Assembly: GCF_004339745.1 (NCBI RefSeq)
Contig: NZ_SMGP01000001.1
Location: 1,364,001-1,428,000, forward strand
Source: Paraburkholderia sp. BL9I2N2
GTDB taxonomy: Bacteria; Pseudomonadota; Gammaproteobacteria; Burkholderiales; Burkholderiaceae
Direction: 5' to 3'
DNA: 64,000 bases
How positions within the stretch are numbered: position 1 is the stretch's first letter; each line of letters opens with the position of its first letter. The notes beneath the pieces were generated by a model that ran no database searches, was not told the origin of the DNA, and saw only the letters and a program-made list of their open reading frames with translations. Below are positions 33,560 through 42,984 of the stretch, piece by piece. Position numbers and translations under genes: made by a program.

Positions 33560-34495
33560 ATGGGGGACCCGATAACGGCCGGGGCATATGCCGACACGTC
33601 CAATGACAATAGCTGGTCATCTGTCGATGACGCTTGTCCGGCGGAAGAGGGTGGCCCTATCGCCAGAACCGGCTTTAGTTATCAGGACGAGGTCGCTGTC
33701 GGCTTTCTGATTGATATGCTGTGCGATCCCTCGCTGGTGAAAATCCACTGCGAATCGCACGACGACATTCTGCTCCTGCGATCGGGCGAAGCAGGACGCA
33801 TCGCTGAATTCGCACAGGTGAAGGGCGGTGAAGCAGACAAGCTCTGGTCAGTCGCTGACCTGTGCTATCGCAAGTCAGACGCCGTCGGCAGCTCGATTTT
33901 CGAAGTTTCACTTTCCCGCGACCAACATCGAGAGCTATCGCGCTTTCGTATCGTCACGCACCGGCCAGCTGTAACTGCGCTTGATGTGTTGACGTTTCCT
34001 CTCCATGCACCGGGACGTGAATCGAACGGGGCGAAGTTTCTCGAACTGTTCACGGGCATCGACGGGTACTGCCCGGCATTTCAATCCGCGAAGGGAAACG
34101 ATGCGAAATACTGGATCGAAAACTGCGTGTGGGATGTTCGCGCCGACAAGTCAAATATCGAGCGTGCGAACCTGGTGGCGTTGATAAAACTTTCAGCCCA
34201 GCAGAAGCTCGACCTGCTTCAAGAGCATGTCGAACTCCTGTTGGGTGAATTGCGCGTACCCGCGTCGGCATACCGGTCCCTGACGTTGCGCGAACCGTTA
34301 GAAAAGCAGGAAAACACGCATGCACTTCGGGCAGGACGATCACCTGCCCAGTCCGTCTTCAACATTTATGGTTCGCCAGTCTGCCTTGTTGGTCCACGCC
34401 CCTTCCTGCAAGTCGTGTTGGACTCGACGATGAAGGGGCGGGCTTGTGCAGTCAGGCATTCAGATTTCGGGGATAGAAGTGAAACAAGAAATTGA
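33560..34495 (+). CDS. Cap4/DUF4297-like dsDNA nuclease of a putative defence operon
   Basis: A 311-residue protein starting at ATG with GAGAGGGG upstream. Residues 35-95 hold GFSYQDEVAVGFLIDML, ESHDDILLL and EFAQVKGG. This is the pattern of the PD-(D/E)xK-type Cap4 (DUF4297) nuclease domain, with candidate catalytic residues E44, D69, Q86 and K88. Cap4-type domains cleave double-stranded DNA in CBASS and Avs defence systems. The second half is helical and unassigned. The next gene starts inside the end of this one, 50 nt upstream of the stop (or 17 nt if the second GTG is used), indicating translational coupling. Function in phage defence is inferred from domain and neighbour. Confidence 0.75.
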   Translation: MGDPITAGAYADTSNDNSWSSVDDACPAEEGGPIARTGFSYQDEVAVGFLIDMLCDPSLVKIHCESHDDILLLRSGEAGRIAEFAQVKGGEADKLWSVADLCYRKSDAVGSSIFEVSLSRDQHRELSRFRIVTHRPAVTALDVLTFPLHAPGRESNGAKFLELFTGIDGYCPAFQSAKGNDAKYWIENCVWDVRADKSNIERANLVALIKLSAQQKLDLLQEHVELLLGELRVPASAYRSLTLREPLEKQENTHALRAGRSPAQSVFNIYGSPVCLVGPRPFLQVVLDSTMKGRACAVRHSDFGDRSETRN

Positions 34496-37400
34496 CAGTG
34501 TCATCCTGCATGCTCGAAACGCACCGCTTGAGCCTGCTAGGCGGATCTCCCGGGACAATGTTCTGGACACGATAGATCGAGCCTTCGAGGCGAACAGTAT
34601 CGTATTCCTGGAAGGGGATCCGTTATCTGGAAAATCAGAACTCGCCGCGCAGTTCATGCGCCGGCATGAAGGTCGTGCCATCGGGGCGTTTCTTACCGCG
34701 GGTGCCCCTGTATTTTATTCGTCGGCGTTCCTTCGGCTGGCCTTCGCCGAGCAGATCCGTTTGCTCGTTGGCAAGTCGGACACACCGACGAATGCCGACA
34801 TGCACGTCAGTGAGGCGCTTTTCAATCAGTACATCCTGCGGTTTCAATCGCTGGGCCGAAAGCGCCCGATTACCTTTATTGTCGATGGCCTGGCAGATTC
34901 TGAAGGAGCGGCCCGACAGGACACCCTGGAGATATTTAACCAGCTTCCCGCGGTTCAATCCGAGTTTCGGTTTTTGATCACCGGGAGCGACCGGTTATTC
35001 CAGGAGCTACCGTTCGCGACGCGGGGTGCGGTCAGGATTCCGAGGTTTGCGCTTAGTCTGCCGGAATCCGCAGAATACCTTTCCGATCTGAAGTTGCCGG
35101 AAGAAGACGTTCGTGCTTTGCACATCTATTCAGGCGGAAACATCGGTTCCTTGAGCAAACTGCGCGTACTGGTCGCTGAGGGTGGCTCCCTGGACGAATT
35201 GCTTGCGGAGAAGCGCGGCAGTCTGAGCAAGATATTCGAGTTCGAATGGAACGCGCTTCGGCTGGACAGGCGGGTCGAGGAAGCCCTTGCATTTATCGCG
35301 TTCTCGCATTCCCTGTTGACGACAGATGCTCTCGCACAGCTCACGGGTATCGACAGTCCCGAAGTCGGACATCTTTTAGGCCGATGCAGGATCGTTGAGC
35401 GAAACGCCACGGGTGACACGTGGAGCATACGCTCAGATGCACAACGGCAGTTCGTTGCCGAGAAGCTGCAGGCGCTAAGAAAGCCGGTTGAAGAAAATTT
35501 GATCAAGCGGCTTATTGATGGCGCGAGTGCGAAAGAGTCGACCGTCTCGCTTCCGTCACAGCTGATTGCCGCCGGCCAGCATGGAGAAGTGCTCAAGCGT
35601 CTTACTGGCGAGCATTTCGCAAACCTGCTTGCCCATGAAAATTCGCTCCGCGTTCTGAGAACACATGCGGAATACGGTGTCGTGTCAGCGAGAAAAAACG
35701 AAGACATTTACTCGGAACTGAGATTCTCGCTCATTCAGTCTACGATTAATGGAACGACGCTGGCCGCAAGTTCCACGTATGAGATTGAGGCCCTGCTCTC
35801 GCTCGGCATGGAAGATGCCGCAGCGGCACTGGCACTGACGGCGGCGACCCCTGAGCAACGCCTTCGGCAACTCGCTGCGGCCGCCAGTTGCTTCCGGAAA
35901 CTTGGAAAGGAACCGCCTGATCAGGTTGTCACGGCCATTCGCGAATTGCTGAAGCAGCTGGAAGGAGAATTGTCAGAACCCGTACTGATTTCGATAGCGG
36001 CAGAGCTGCTGCCGGTCGATGTTGATCTTTCACTTCACATTCTCGAAAAGGCGGTCGCAGTCCGCCGGCGCCAGGAACGAAGCGCTTCGAAGCAGAACGG
36101 GGCACGCAGTAGCATCGAGGGGGCTGATCAGGACGCTGCGGAAGCCGTCGCAAAGCTGGAGGCACCCACCAAATTGCGGCCAATCCTTGACGCCGCCGCG
36201 CTTTTTGTCAGAAAGATGACGGCACAGGAAGTGCTGCGCAGAGCGACTGATCTTGAAGAGCCTCACAGGCTGTTCATCTTGCAGCGCTGGCTGGAAGTGC
36301 ATCGCCGCAAGCCGGATGCACCGGAGGTAGCCCTCGCGGCATTGGATATTGTGCTTCGCGCGACGTCGACGTCCCCAAAGATCAAGGACATCAGGGAGAT
36401 TGCGGTCGTGGCTCCTCACATCGGTGACCGGGAGCAATCCGAACGCGTTACTGCACGGCTGGAGGCACAAAGCAGCGAGCTTATTGGACACGGAACTACC
36501 GAAGAAGCCGTACGTCTTAAAATGCTGTTGCTCAGGGCCAAGCAGCGCTGGAGTGAGGATGGGGTTGACAGTGACCTGATCGAGCTGTTCGCACAGGTGC
36601 ATGGAGTATCAGACGTTGGAATCCGTACCGCCTGCTATGCCTGGATGCTCTATCATCTTGGTCATCTGTTCGAAAAGGACTCGCTGGAAGCACGTACCGG
36701 TGTCATCGCGGAAACAACCAGGCATTTGCTGGAGGCGATCGACATTCTGCTTTCGCAGACTGCCGATCACTATGCGGCTGCGGTGGACGCAATACGGGCA
36801 ATCTGCATGTGTGACCCGCGCCGGGCGATTGATCTCGTTAGCCGCATCAACACTGAGGAACGCCGTAATAAGGGATATGGCCTGATTGTGCGCTGTATCG
36901 CGGTCAATAAAACGCATAGCGAGAACGCGGAAGTTCTTCTGTCGAGTATCGAACGTATCACTGTGCAGGAAGAAAAAGAGAAGTTGATTGTCTTCCTTCT
37001 TTTCAGAATGTGCATGCATCTGACAGCCGTGCACGACGCAACCGTTGATCCCCGTCTGCTCATCCTCTGGAAGCGCGTCGCGCATCCAAGTCGAAAAATG
37101 CAGGCGATCGTTCTCACGTTCAAGGTGATCAGGTTATGCGCCTATCTGGTCCGGCAGGAGAGCCTCATTGAGACGGCGGAATCTGTCTGGGCAGAAATCC
37201 ATGAAAACTACCTGCGGGTGGATGCAGGTTACTGGGCGGTTAGTGAACTTGCAGTCGTAGACAAGGATCTGGCGCGAAAATGGCTGGCGATGGTGCGGGA
37301 AGACGCGAAGGCTAGCGGGGCACCGTCTTTCATGGCCGGGACGCAATTGGGTCTCATTGCAGGACTGGCTGGCCGGGTGTTCGCCCAACACGTTGCGGCC

Positions 37401-39377
37401 AATCCGCAGGAATACGAGCCGTCCCTCGCGCGTCTGGACAGGTTTGTTTCTATGCTTCCCGGGCTTGACGACCAGGCACAGATATGGACAGAGGTGGGCG
37501 TGGCCCTGTGGTTCAAGGCGAAGCGGGATCTCGGCCAACGTATTGTCGAGACGAAGATCGAGCCGCTGCTTGGGTATGACTATGAGCATAACAAGCCGCT
37601 GCTTGAAGATATCGTTGTCAATACTGCGCCCCTTCTCTATCTGACGTCAGCCGTTGCCGCCAACGCGCGGATTGATCGGGTTTTGCCGCAGCACCTCCGG
37701 GATGAAGCCCGGGATCGCATCTGCGCGACCATCATGCGCAAACTGCTGCCCACGGATTTTTATCACGAGCGGGAAAGAGCCGAGTTCGATCTGTCGTATT
37801 CCGAAGCGATGGAGGTGCACGCCCTCGTATCGATGATGTCATGCGACTCGGCGATATACCGGAACGTATCCCGGCTATGCAACAGTCTGAGTTCGAAGAA
37901 AAACAGGGGCACCATTCGACGCAATCAGGTGGCTGATCTGCTCGTCGATCTGAAAAAGACCGTTGAATCCAGGTTGCCAGACGCCAATAACATCAGTCAT
38001 GAGGGATTTCTCGTTGCCTGTCTCGCCGAGATTCACAGATGTCGAATTTCCGAGACCAAGCAAAGGGATAACGGGCAATGGCAGGCGTTGCTGCGTCGCG
38101 CTGAGTCAATTGATAATGGCGCTGACCGGGTGATCGTGGTCAGTATGGTTGCATCGTGCGCGGGCGGTGGCGGTCCATTCCGAGACAATACGTGGTTCGA
38201 CAATGTGCGGCGGGGTATTCTCGCGATTCCATCTGACCGGGATCGTCTCGAGCGTTTCCAGTGGGTCGCGGAGATCCTTGAATCTTTCGACAAGCCAAAA
38301 TGCAGGCTTATCCTGAAAGAGGCAATGCTCGCATCAAGTCATCTGTCGGATGACAGCGTGATTGACAAGCGTCAGAGAATCTTGGATCTGGCACATAACA
38401 TTGATCCGGTATTTGTCGATGAAATCGTCGACCTTCTGGACAACGACGAGGCGAGTCAGCTCCAGAAGAAGTTGCTCAAAGAACACTCGAGGCTGCTCGA
38501 TGCGAGGAAAGAGGCCGCAACCGATGTGGGGAGGCTAAGCCTCGATGAGTACTCGCTTGAAGAACTCTCCGAGATTGCGATCCGCAGTGTGAGCGCGATG
38601 AATGCCGGCCGTCAGATACCACAGCAGACCAGGGAGTTCATGCTCCTGGCCGATGCCAGCAAGCATTATCCCTTTCCGTTCGCCTATCCGGTGTGGTTGT
38701 GGATAATCGAGAGTGGCCTGCGCAAGGCGACACAGCAGAGCGCACAGCGAACGCTGCCGCACATGTTCGAATGCATCTGCAATGCGGCCGAAGTCGCCGT
38801 TTCGTTACTGTCAAGAAGTGGCGGGGGAGTCCGTACTTCCCTGCTGGGCCAGGGCGATACGATCGGCCCGGGCGAACGCGGACAGCTTTTTTCCAGAATC
38901 CGGGAGTGGGTCGCGGCCCAGGAGGATAGCAAAATCCGAATTTCAGACCCGTATTTTGGACCGGACGATCTTGATGTCATCAGGGCCATCGCCGAAGTCG
39001 CGCCCGAAAAAGAGATCGTCGTGTTGACCAGCAAGGAGCAGATGCAGAAAAAGGTCAAGGGCAGTTCGCCTGAGGAGGCTTTCCGCGATGCGTGGGACGA
39101 ACTGTGTGACGGTGCGCCGCCGCAGACCGAGATAATCGTGGTGGGTTTCGGCCCTGATGGAAAACACCCCATCCACGATCGCTGGATTGTCTCGAGCAAA
39201 AGCGGACTCAGGCTGGGCACCTCTCCGAACTCGATTGGTCTGGTTCGCATTTCAGAGATCTCGGAAATGGACGCACGGCAGACAGAGGAGAAGATCGCGG
39301 CGATTGAACGAGTGTTGGATCGAGCCACGCGACACTGGGACAATCAGAAGTTGCATCGCGCGCGATTTTCACTGTAA
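34446..39377 (+). CDS. Large STAND-like NTPase with C-terminal PLD-like domain, putative phage sensor
   Basis: A 1643-residue protein beginning at GTG 34446 (GTG 34479, with GGGGA 6 nt before it, is an alternative). Residues 1-250 form a P-loop NTPase: Walker A GDPLSGKS (57-64), Walker B ITFIVDGL (142-149) and sensor-like FRFLITGSD. About residues 330-1470 are a long alpha-helical repeat-like region without a recognised family, as in the sensor part of STAND proteins. From about 1490 a PLD-like fold follows: RISDPYFGPDDLDVIRAI, EIVVLTSKEQ, then HDRW at 1577-1580 and LRLGTSPNSIG, an HxR variant of the HxK motif. It overlaps a Cap4-like nuclease gene. The layout recalls Avs systems, with sensor and nuclease in separate proteins. 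Antiviral function is inference. Confidence 0.75.
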   Translation: MQSGIQISGIEVKQEIDSVILHARNAPLEPARRISRDNVLDTIDRAFEANSIVFLEGDPLSGKSELAAQFMRRHEGRAIGAFLTAGAPVFYSSAFLRLAFAEQIRLLVGKSDTPTNADMHVSEALFNQYILRFQSLGRKRPITFIVDGLADSEGAARQDTLEIFNQLPAVQSEFRFLITGSDRLFQELPFATRGAVRIPRFALSLPESAEYLSDLKLPEEDVRALHIYSGGNIGSLSKLRVLVAEGGSLDELLAEKRGSLSKIFEFEWNALRLDRRVEEALAFIAFSHSLLTTDALAQLTGIDSPEVGHLLGRCRIVERNATGDTWSIRSDAQRQFVAEKLQALRKPVEENLIKRLIDGASAKESTVSLPSQLIAAGQHGEVLKRLTGEHFANLLAHENSLRVLRTHAEYGVVSARKNEDIYSELRFSLIQSTINGTTLAASSTYEIEALLSLGMEDAAAALALTAATPEQRLRQLAAAASCFRKLGKEPPDQVVTAIRELLKQLEGELSEPVLISIAAELLPVDVDLSLHILEKAVAVRRRQERSASKQNGARSSIEGADQDAAEAVAKLEAPTKLRPILDAAALFVRKMTAQEVLRRATDLEEPHRLFILQRWLEVHRRKPDAPEVALAALDIVLRATSTSPKIKDIREIAVVAPHIGDREQSERVTARLEAQSSELIGHGTTEEAVRLKMLLLRAKQRWSEDGVDSDLIELFAQVHGVSDVGIRTACYAWMLYHLGHLFEKDSLEARTGVIAETTRHLLEAIDILLSQTADHYAAAVDAIRAICMCDPRRAIDLVSRINTEERRNKGYGLIVRCIAVNKTHSENAEVLLSSIERITVQEEKEKLIVFLLFRMCMHLTAVHDATVDPRLLILWKRVAHPSRKMQAIVLTFKVIRLCAYLVRQESLIETAESVWAEIHENYLRVDAGYWAVSELAVVDKDLARKWLAMVREDAKASGAPSFMAGTQLGLIAGLAGRVFAQHVAANPQEYEPSLARLDRFVSMLPGLDDQAQIWTEVGVALWFKAKRDLGQRIVETKIEPLLGYDYEHNKPLLEDIVVNTAPLLYLTSAVAANARIDRVLPQHLRDEARDRICATIMRKLLPTDFYHERERAEFDLSYSEAMEVHALVSMMSCDSAIYRNVSRLCNSLSSKKNRGTIRRNQVADLLVDLKKTVESRLPDANNISHEGFLVACLAEIHRCRISETKQRDNGQWQALLRRAESIDNGADRVIVVSMVASCAGGGGPFRDNTWFDNVRRGILAIPSDRDRLERFQWVAEILESFDKPKCRLILKEAMLASSHLSDDSVIDKRQRILDLAHNIDPVFVDEIVDLLDNDEASQLQKKLLKEHSRLLDARKEAATDVGRLSLDEYSLEELSEIAIRSVSAMNAGRQIPQQTREFMLLADASKHYPFPFAYPVWLWIIESGLRKATQQSAQRTLPHMFECICNAAEVAVSLLSRSGGGVRTSLLGQGDTIGPGERGQLFSRIREWVAAQEDSKIRISDPYFGPDDLDVIRAIAEVAPEKEIVVLTSKEQMQKKVKGSSPEEAFRDAWDELCDGAPPQTEIIVVGFGPDGKHPIHDRWIVSSKSGLRLGTSPNSIGLVRISEISEMDARQTEEKIAAIERVLDRATRHWDNQKLHRARFSL

Positions 39378-39721
39378 GGACGGTCTTTGATGATTAGTGA
39401 GCCGCGGGGGGGGCAAAGTCAGGGGTTGTCACCGAGCGGCGATTGAATGCCGGGCGAGACCGTCTCTGACTGACTGACGCTGGTCGGCCATCGGCTACCC
39501 TCGAGCGATCGGGCGCGGCAGGAGGCCTGGTCTGGTCGTCAGTGAAAGCGGCAATATCGACTCGCACTGCCTGTGCGACAAAGCCTGCTTTCCCCGACAA
39601 CGGACTGTGTTCTGCCGGAGGCGATCTTTCGCGCACCCGTCCCGGCCCTTTGGGGCGCTTGATCCCGGCGCGTGGCCCGCGATCACTGATTCACAACAGG
39701 ACCGCCTGATGTAAAAGCTCC
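39378..39721. other. Gene-free stretch between the STAND gene and the IS66 remnant
   Basis: About 340 bp with no convincing gene; no clear terminator for the STAND gene was identified. Confidence 0.35.
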
Positions 39722-40290
39722 GTAAGCGGCTCGTGCCGGCCGTTGTAGACGGTGGCTGAGGGAGGCATCAAAGTGATGTCCATCATTTCCGTTCTGATTG
39801 GCACCACTTTGACACAGTCTGCAGAGAAGAAGCTGGGTTCCCCTACGGGGCGCTCTAACTACCCCCGGGAGCTTCGTGATCGACTGGCAGCAGCTTGCGA
39901 GCCCGGAGTATCGGTCGCGAAGCTGGCCCGCGAAAATGGCATCAACGCAAATATGGTATTCGCTTGGTGGCGACGATATCTGGCTGATCAGCAAGATCCG
40001 GATCGGCCGCGCGGTGGTTAAAGTGGATGGTCTGGTCGATGCCGATACGCTGCGGATCGTGCTGGCAAGTCTGCGCTTATGATCTCCCTACGGCAGGCAC
40101 GCGCATCTGGGGATCGCCGCGGGCGTTACCGATATCCATTGTGGGTTTCAGGGCTTGACCGCGGAGGTGCAAACAGCGCTTGAGGAGAATCCTCTGGGCG
40201 GGAACGTCTACACCCTTCCGAGGCCGTAGCGGCGATCTGATAAGACTCTCTGGGCCACGGAGGACGGAATCTGGCTTCTTGTGAACTAGC
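39722..40290 (+). mobile_element. Decayed IS66-family remnant
   Basis: The left part starts with GTAAGCGGCTCG, an IS66-type end. The frame at 39752-40021 holds the orfA core (NYPRELRDRLAAACEPGVSV, AKLARENGINANMVFAWWRR). The orfA end (VDGLVDADTLRIVLASLRL) follows in another frame. A frameshifted start of orfB is recognisable from about 40080 (TRIWG, ALEENPLGG, GRRGDLIR-like pieces). The rest of orfB and all of orfC are missing, and so is the right end. The right border given is approximate. Confidence 0.65.
39752..40021 (+). pseudogene. IS66 orfA, frameshifted
   Basis: Residues RSNYPRELRDRLAAACEPGV and NGINANMVFAWWRRYL are the helix-turn-helix of IS66 TnpA. The frame then leaves the family sequence, which resumes in another frame to 40081, so the gene is broken. 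Confidence 0.65.
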
Positions 40291-40686
40291 TGGGTTCATA
40301 CTACAACTCCTTTTCTCGATCAGAGGGTTTTGGATGCTGCGCTCGCTCGCGCCGCTGTCGCGCGGTCAGTGAGTCGATCCCATCTGCTGCTGTGCTTCAC
40401 AGGCGGGTTTGAATCCGGGACTTCATAGAGGAACGCATAATCGCCAGACGACGGTGAAGTGAGCGGCGTGTGCGATGCCTCTTCGAACTCTGCGGTGGTC
40501 GAAACACCACCCGTCGCTGCCTTCACAAGATCCCCCCGCGAACACTGGCCGCCGGATGGCGGGCGTCCATTTGCACGAGATGGCACTTAAAAACGGATGC
40601 GCGCTTGCTCGTAAATTCGTGCTTTCACAGATAACATGAGGTCTTACGCAAGACGAAACGTGGTGTGCGATTAACCTGGGGGTAGG
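40291..40686. other. Gene-free stretch upstream of the OLD-UvrD pair
   Basis: No firm gene. A minus-strand frame (40320-40586) has a fairly protein-like end but no recognisable family. The promoter of the OLD gene should lie in the AT-richer last 120 bp. Confidence 0.35.
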
Positions 40687-42984
40687 ATGCACCTTAAGAA
40701 GCTAGCCTTGCGCAATTTTCGACGTCTGCGCAACGTCGTAGTTGATCTCGCTTCGGACATCTCGATTTTCGTCGGCGCGAATAACAGTGGAAAGACGTCT
40801 GTCGGCCATGCGCTGCAGCTTTTCACTGAGCGGGGAAAGTTCAGCGTCCATGACTTCAGCGCCGATCAGTGGCCGCAAATGGTAGCGTACGGCGAGGGCG
40901 ATGCCAACGCGGTCCTGCCAACGATCGAGGCCGACATCTGGCTGGAGATCAATGCTGACGACATTCACCGGCTGGTTGATCTGCTGCCAAGCTTGGCATG
41001 GGAAGGTTCGCTGGTGGGTATGAGGGTGGTGTTCGCACCCATCGATTCCGCGGCGACCCGCGCGCGATACGCCGAGGCGCGGCGACGTGCGCTCGAGGCT
41101 GTTGCTGGCGGAGAAGGCCTCGAATTTGATCCCTCGCCTCGCAATTTGCAGGACTATCTGCGCGACCGGTTGAACGACGAATATGAGCTTCGCCACTATG
41201 TGCTCGACCCCACTCGGTTCGACGCGAACATGGTCGCGCAGCAGGACTATGCCGCCATGCCCCTGACCGGGCGTGATCGCAGCGGACGCGACATTCTCAA
41301 TGGGCTGCTGCGCATCGACTTCCTTCACGCGCAGCGGCACCTTGCTGACGCGCCGGGCAGCGCTCGGGCCGAGACCCTCTCGCGCGTGCTGAGCCGCTTC
41401 TACGAACGCAACCTCGAGCAGAAGGGCGAGGATCTGGTGGCGCTGCGGGCGCTCGCCGAGTCTGAGGTGTCGTTGAACGAGCATCTCGAGCGGGTGTTCG
41501 AGCCGACCCTGCAGCGTCTGGCGCAACTCGGTTATCCCGGTCTCAGCAATCCGCGGCTCGTGATCCGCTCGGCGCTGGATCCCGCATCCATCATGAGCAG
41601 CCCGCGCGGCGCGCGGGTGCACTATGCGCTTGGCCCGGACGACGGTACACCGGAGCCGCCGACGCTGCCCGACAGCTACAACGGTCTCGGCTTCAAGAAC
41701 CTGATCTTCATGGTGGTGGAGCTACTTGACCTTCATGCCCAATGGCTCGCGTTCGAGGATAACAGGCCGCCTGTGCACCTCATCTTCATTGAGGAGCCTG
41801 AAGCCCATCTGCACGCCCAACTTCAGCAGGCCTTCATCCGCAAGGTGATGTCCATCCTCGCCTTGGGCGCGGAGGACCGTACACACTATACAAGCCAGGT
41901 CGTCGTCACGACCCATTCAACGCACATTCTTTATGAGCGCGGTTTCCGGCCAATTCGCTACTTCCGCCGCAGCCGCGCCGAGCATGTTTCGACCTCGACC
42001 GTGCTGAACATGTCGGTGTTCTACGACGCTACCGACCAGGATGTGCGGACGTTCCTCGAGCGCTATCTCAAACTCACCCACTGCGACCTGTTCTTTGCGG
42101 ACGGCGTGGTGCTTGTGGAAGGCAATGTCGAGCGGCTGCTGCTGCCTCAGATGATCGCCAATTCGGCGCCGCGTCTGCAGTCGACATATCTTACTGTTCT
42201 CGAGATCGGCGGCGCCTTCGGCTATCGCTTTAAGTCATTGATCGAATTCCTCGGGCTTAGGGCACTCATCATCACGGACCTGGACAGCGTCTTCGGGCCA
42301 CCGGCGCCTGCTGCTGGCGCCGAAGAGAACGGCGCGGCCGGCGCGGCACCGGTGAAGGCGGGTGATGAAGGGGCTGAGCCCGAGGAAGAAGATGACGACG
42401 AGGACGCTGAAGCGGGAGCAGAAGGCGCGCCCGGCAAGGTATGCATCGCGGGCCATCCCGGCGCTGTGACCTCAAACCAGACCCTTTTGCAATGGTTGCC
42501 GAAATGCGGCACGGTGGCCATGCTTTGGGCGGCGACAAACGACCAAAAAACTCAGGCACGGAGCGAGCACTGCGAGGCGGCCGTGCGCGTCGCCTATCAG
42601 TGCCGCACCAACGTGACCTGGGCAAGTGAGACACAAGCTTTGGCTGGTCGCACGCTCGAAGAGGCATTCGCACTCGAGAATCTCGACTGGTGCCAGGATA
42701 TCGCGCGCAAGCCGCTGCAGCTTCGCGTCGCCAGGCCCGACAACAAGGACCTGACTGAGCTAACCCGGCGCATTCATCGGCGGGTCCAGGCGAAGAGCTT
42801 CAGCAAGACCGGTTTTGCCCTAGCTCTGTTGGCCGAGGACCCGACACAATGGGCGGTACCGACCTATATCGCCGAAGGGCTGCGCTGGCTCGAGGGCGAG
42901 ATCGCCCCGCCGGCTGAGCCCGATGACGACGGTCAGGGGGAGCAGGCGGTTGGTGATCCAGTCATCGCCGTGGTGGTGGCGTGA
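40687..42984 (+). CDS. Class 2 OLD-family nuclease (GajA-like: ABC ATPase plus TOPRIM)
   Basis: A 765-residue protein. The ABC-type ATPase has Walker A GANNSGKTS (30-38), a signature-like YNGLGFKNLIFM (about 330) and Walker B LIFIEEPEAHLH (about 364), then TTHSTH. The TOPRIM nuclease domain has VVLVEGNVERLLLP (about 473) and LIITDLDS (about 528). Between about 540 and 590 lies an acidic Ala/Glu/Asp-rich insertion, probably disordered. Class 2 OLD nucleases pair with a UvrD-like helicase, as here, where the next gene overlaps by 4 nt. The pair has the architecture of the Gabija antiphage system, although both proteins are longer than the best-studied examples. The gene lies in a defence segment. 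Confidence 0.85.
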   Translation: MHLKKLALRNFRRLRNVVVDLASDISIFVGANNSGKTSVGHALQLFTERGKFSVHDFSADQWPQMVAYGEGDANAVLPTIEADIWLEINADDIHRLVDLLPSLAWEGSLVGMRVVFAPIDSAATRARYAEARRRALEAVAGGEGLEFDPSPRNLQDYLRDRLNDEYELRHYVLDPTRFDANMVAQQDYAAMPLTGRDRSGRDILNGLLRIDFLHAQRHLADAPGSARAETLSRVLSRFYERNLEQKGEDLVALRALAESEVSLNEHLERVFEPTLQRLAQLGYPGLSNPRLVIRSALDPASIMSSPRGARVHYALGPDDGTPEPPTLPDSYNGLGFKNLIFMVVELLDLHAQWLAFEDNRPPVHLIFIEEPEAHLHAQLQQAFIRKVMSILALGAEDRTHYTSQVVVTTHSTHILYERGFRPIRYFRRSRAEHVSTSTVLNMSVFYDATDQDVRTFLERYLKLTHCDLFFADGVVLVEGNVERLLLPQMIANSAPRLQSTYLTVLEIGGAFGYRFKSLIEFLGLRALIITDLDSVFGPPAPAAGAEENGAAGAAPVKAGDEGAEPEEEDDDEDAEAGAEGAPGKVCIAGHPGAVTSNQTLLQWLPKCGTVAMLWAATNDQKTQARSEHCEAAVRVAYQCRTNVTWASETQALAGRTLEEAFALENLDWCQDIARKPLQLRVARPDNKDLTELTRRIHRRVQAKSFSKTGFALALLAEDPTQWAVPTYIAEGLRWLEGEIAPPAEPDDDGQGEQAVGDPVIAVVVA

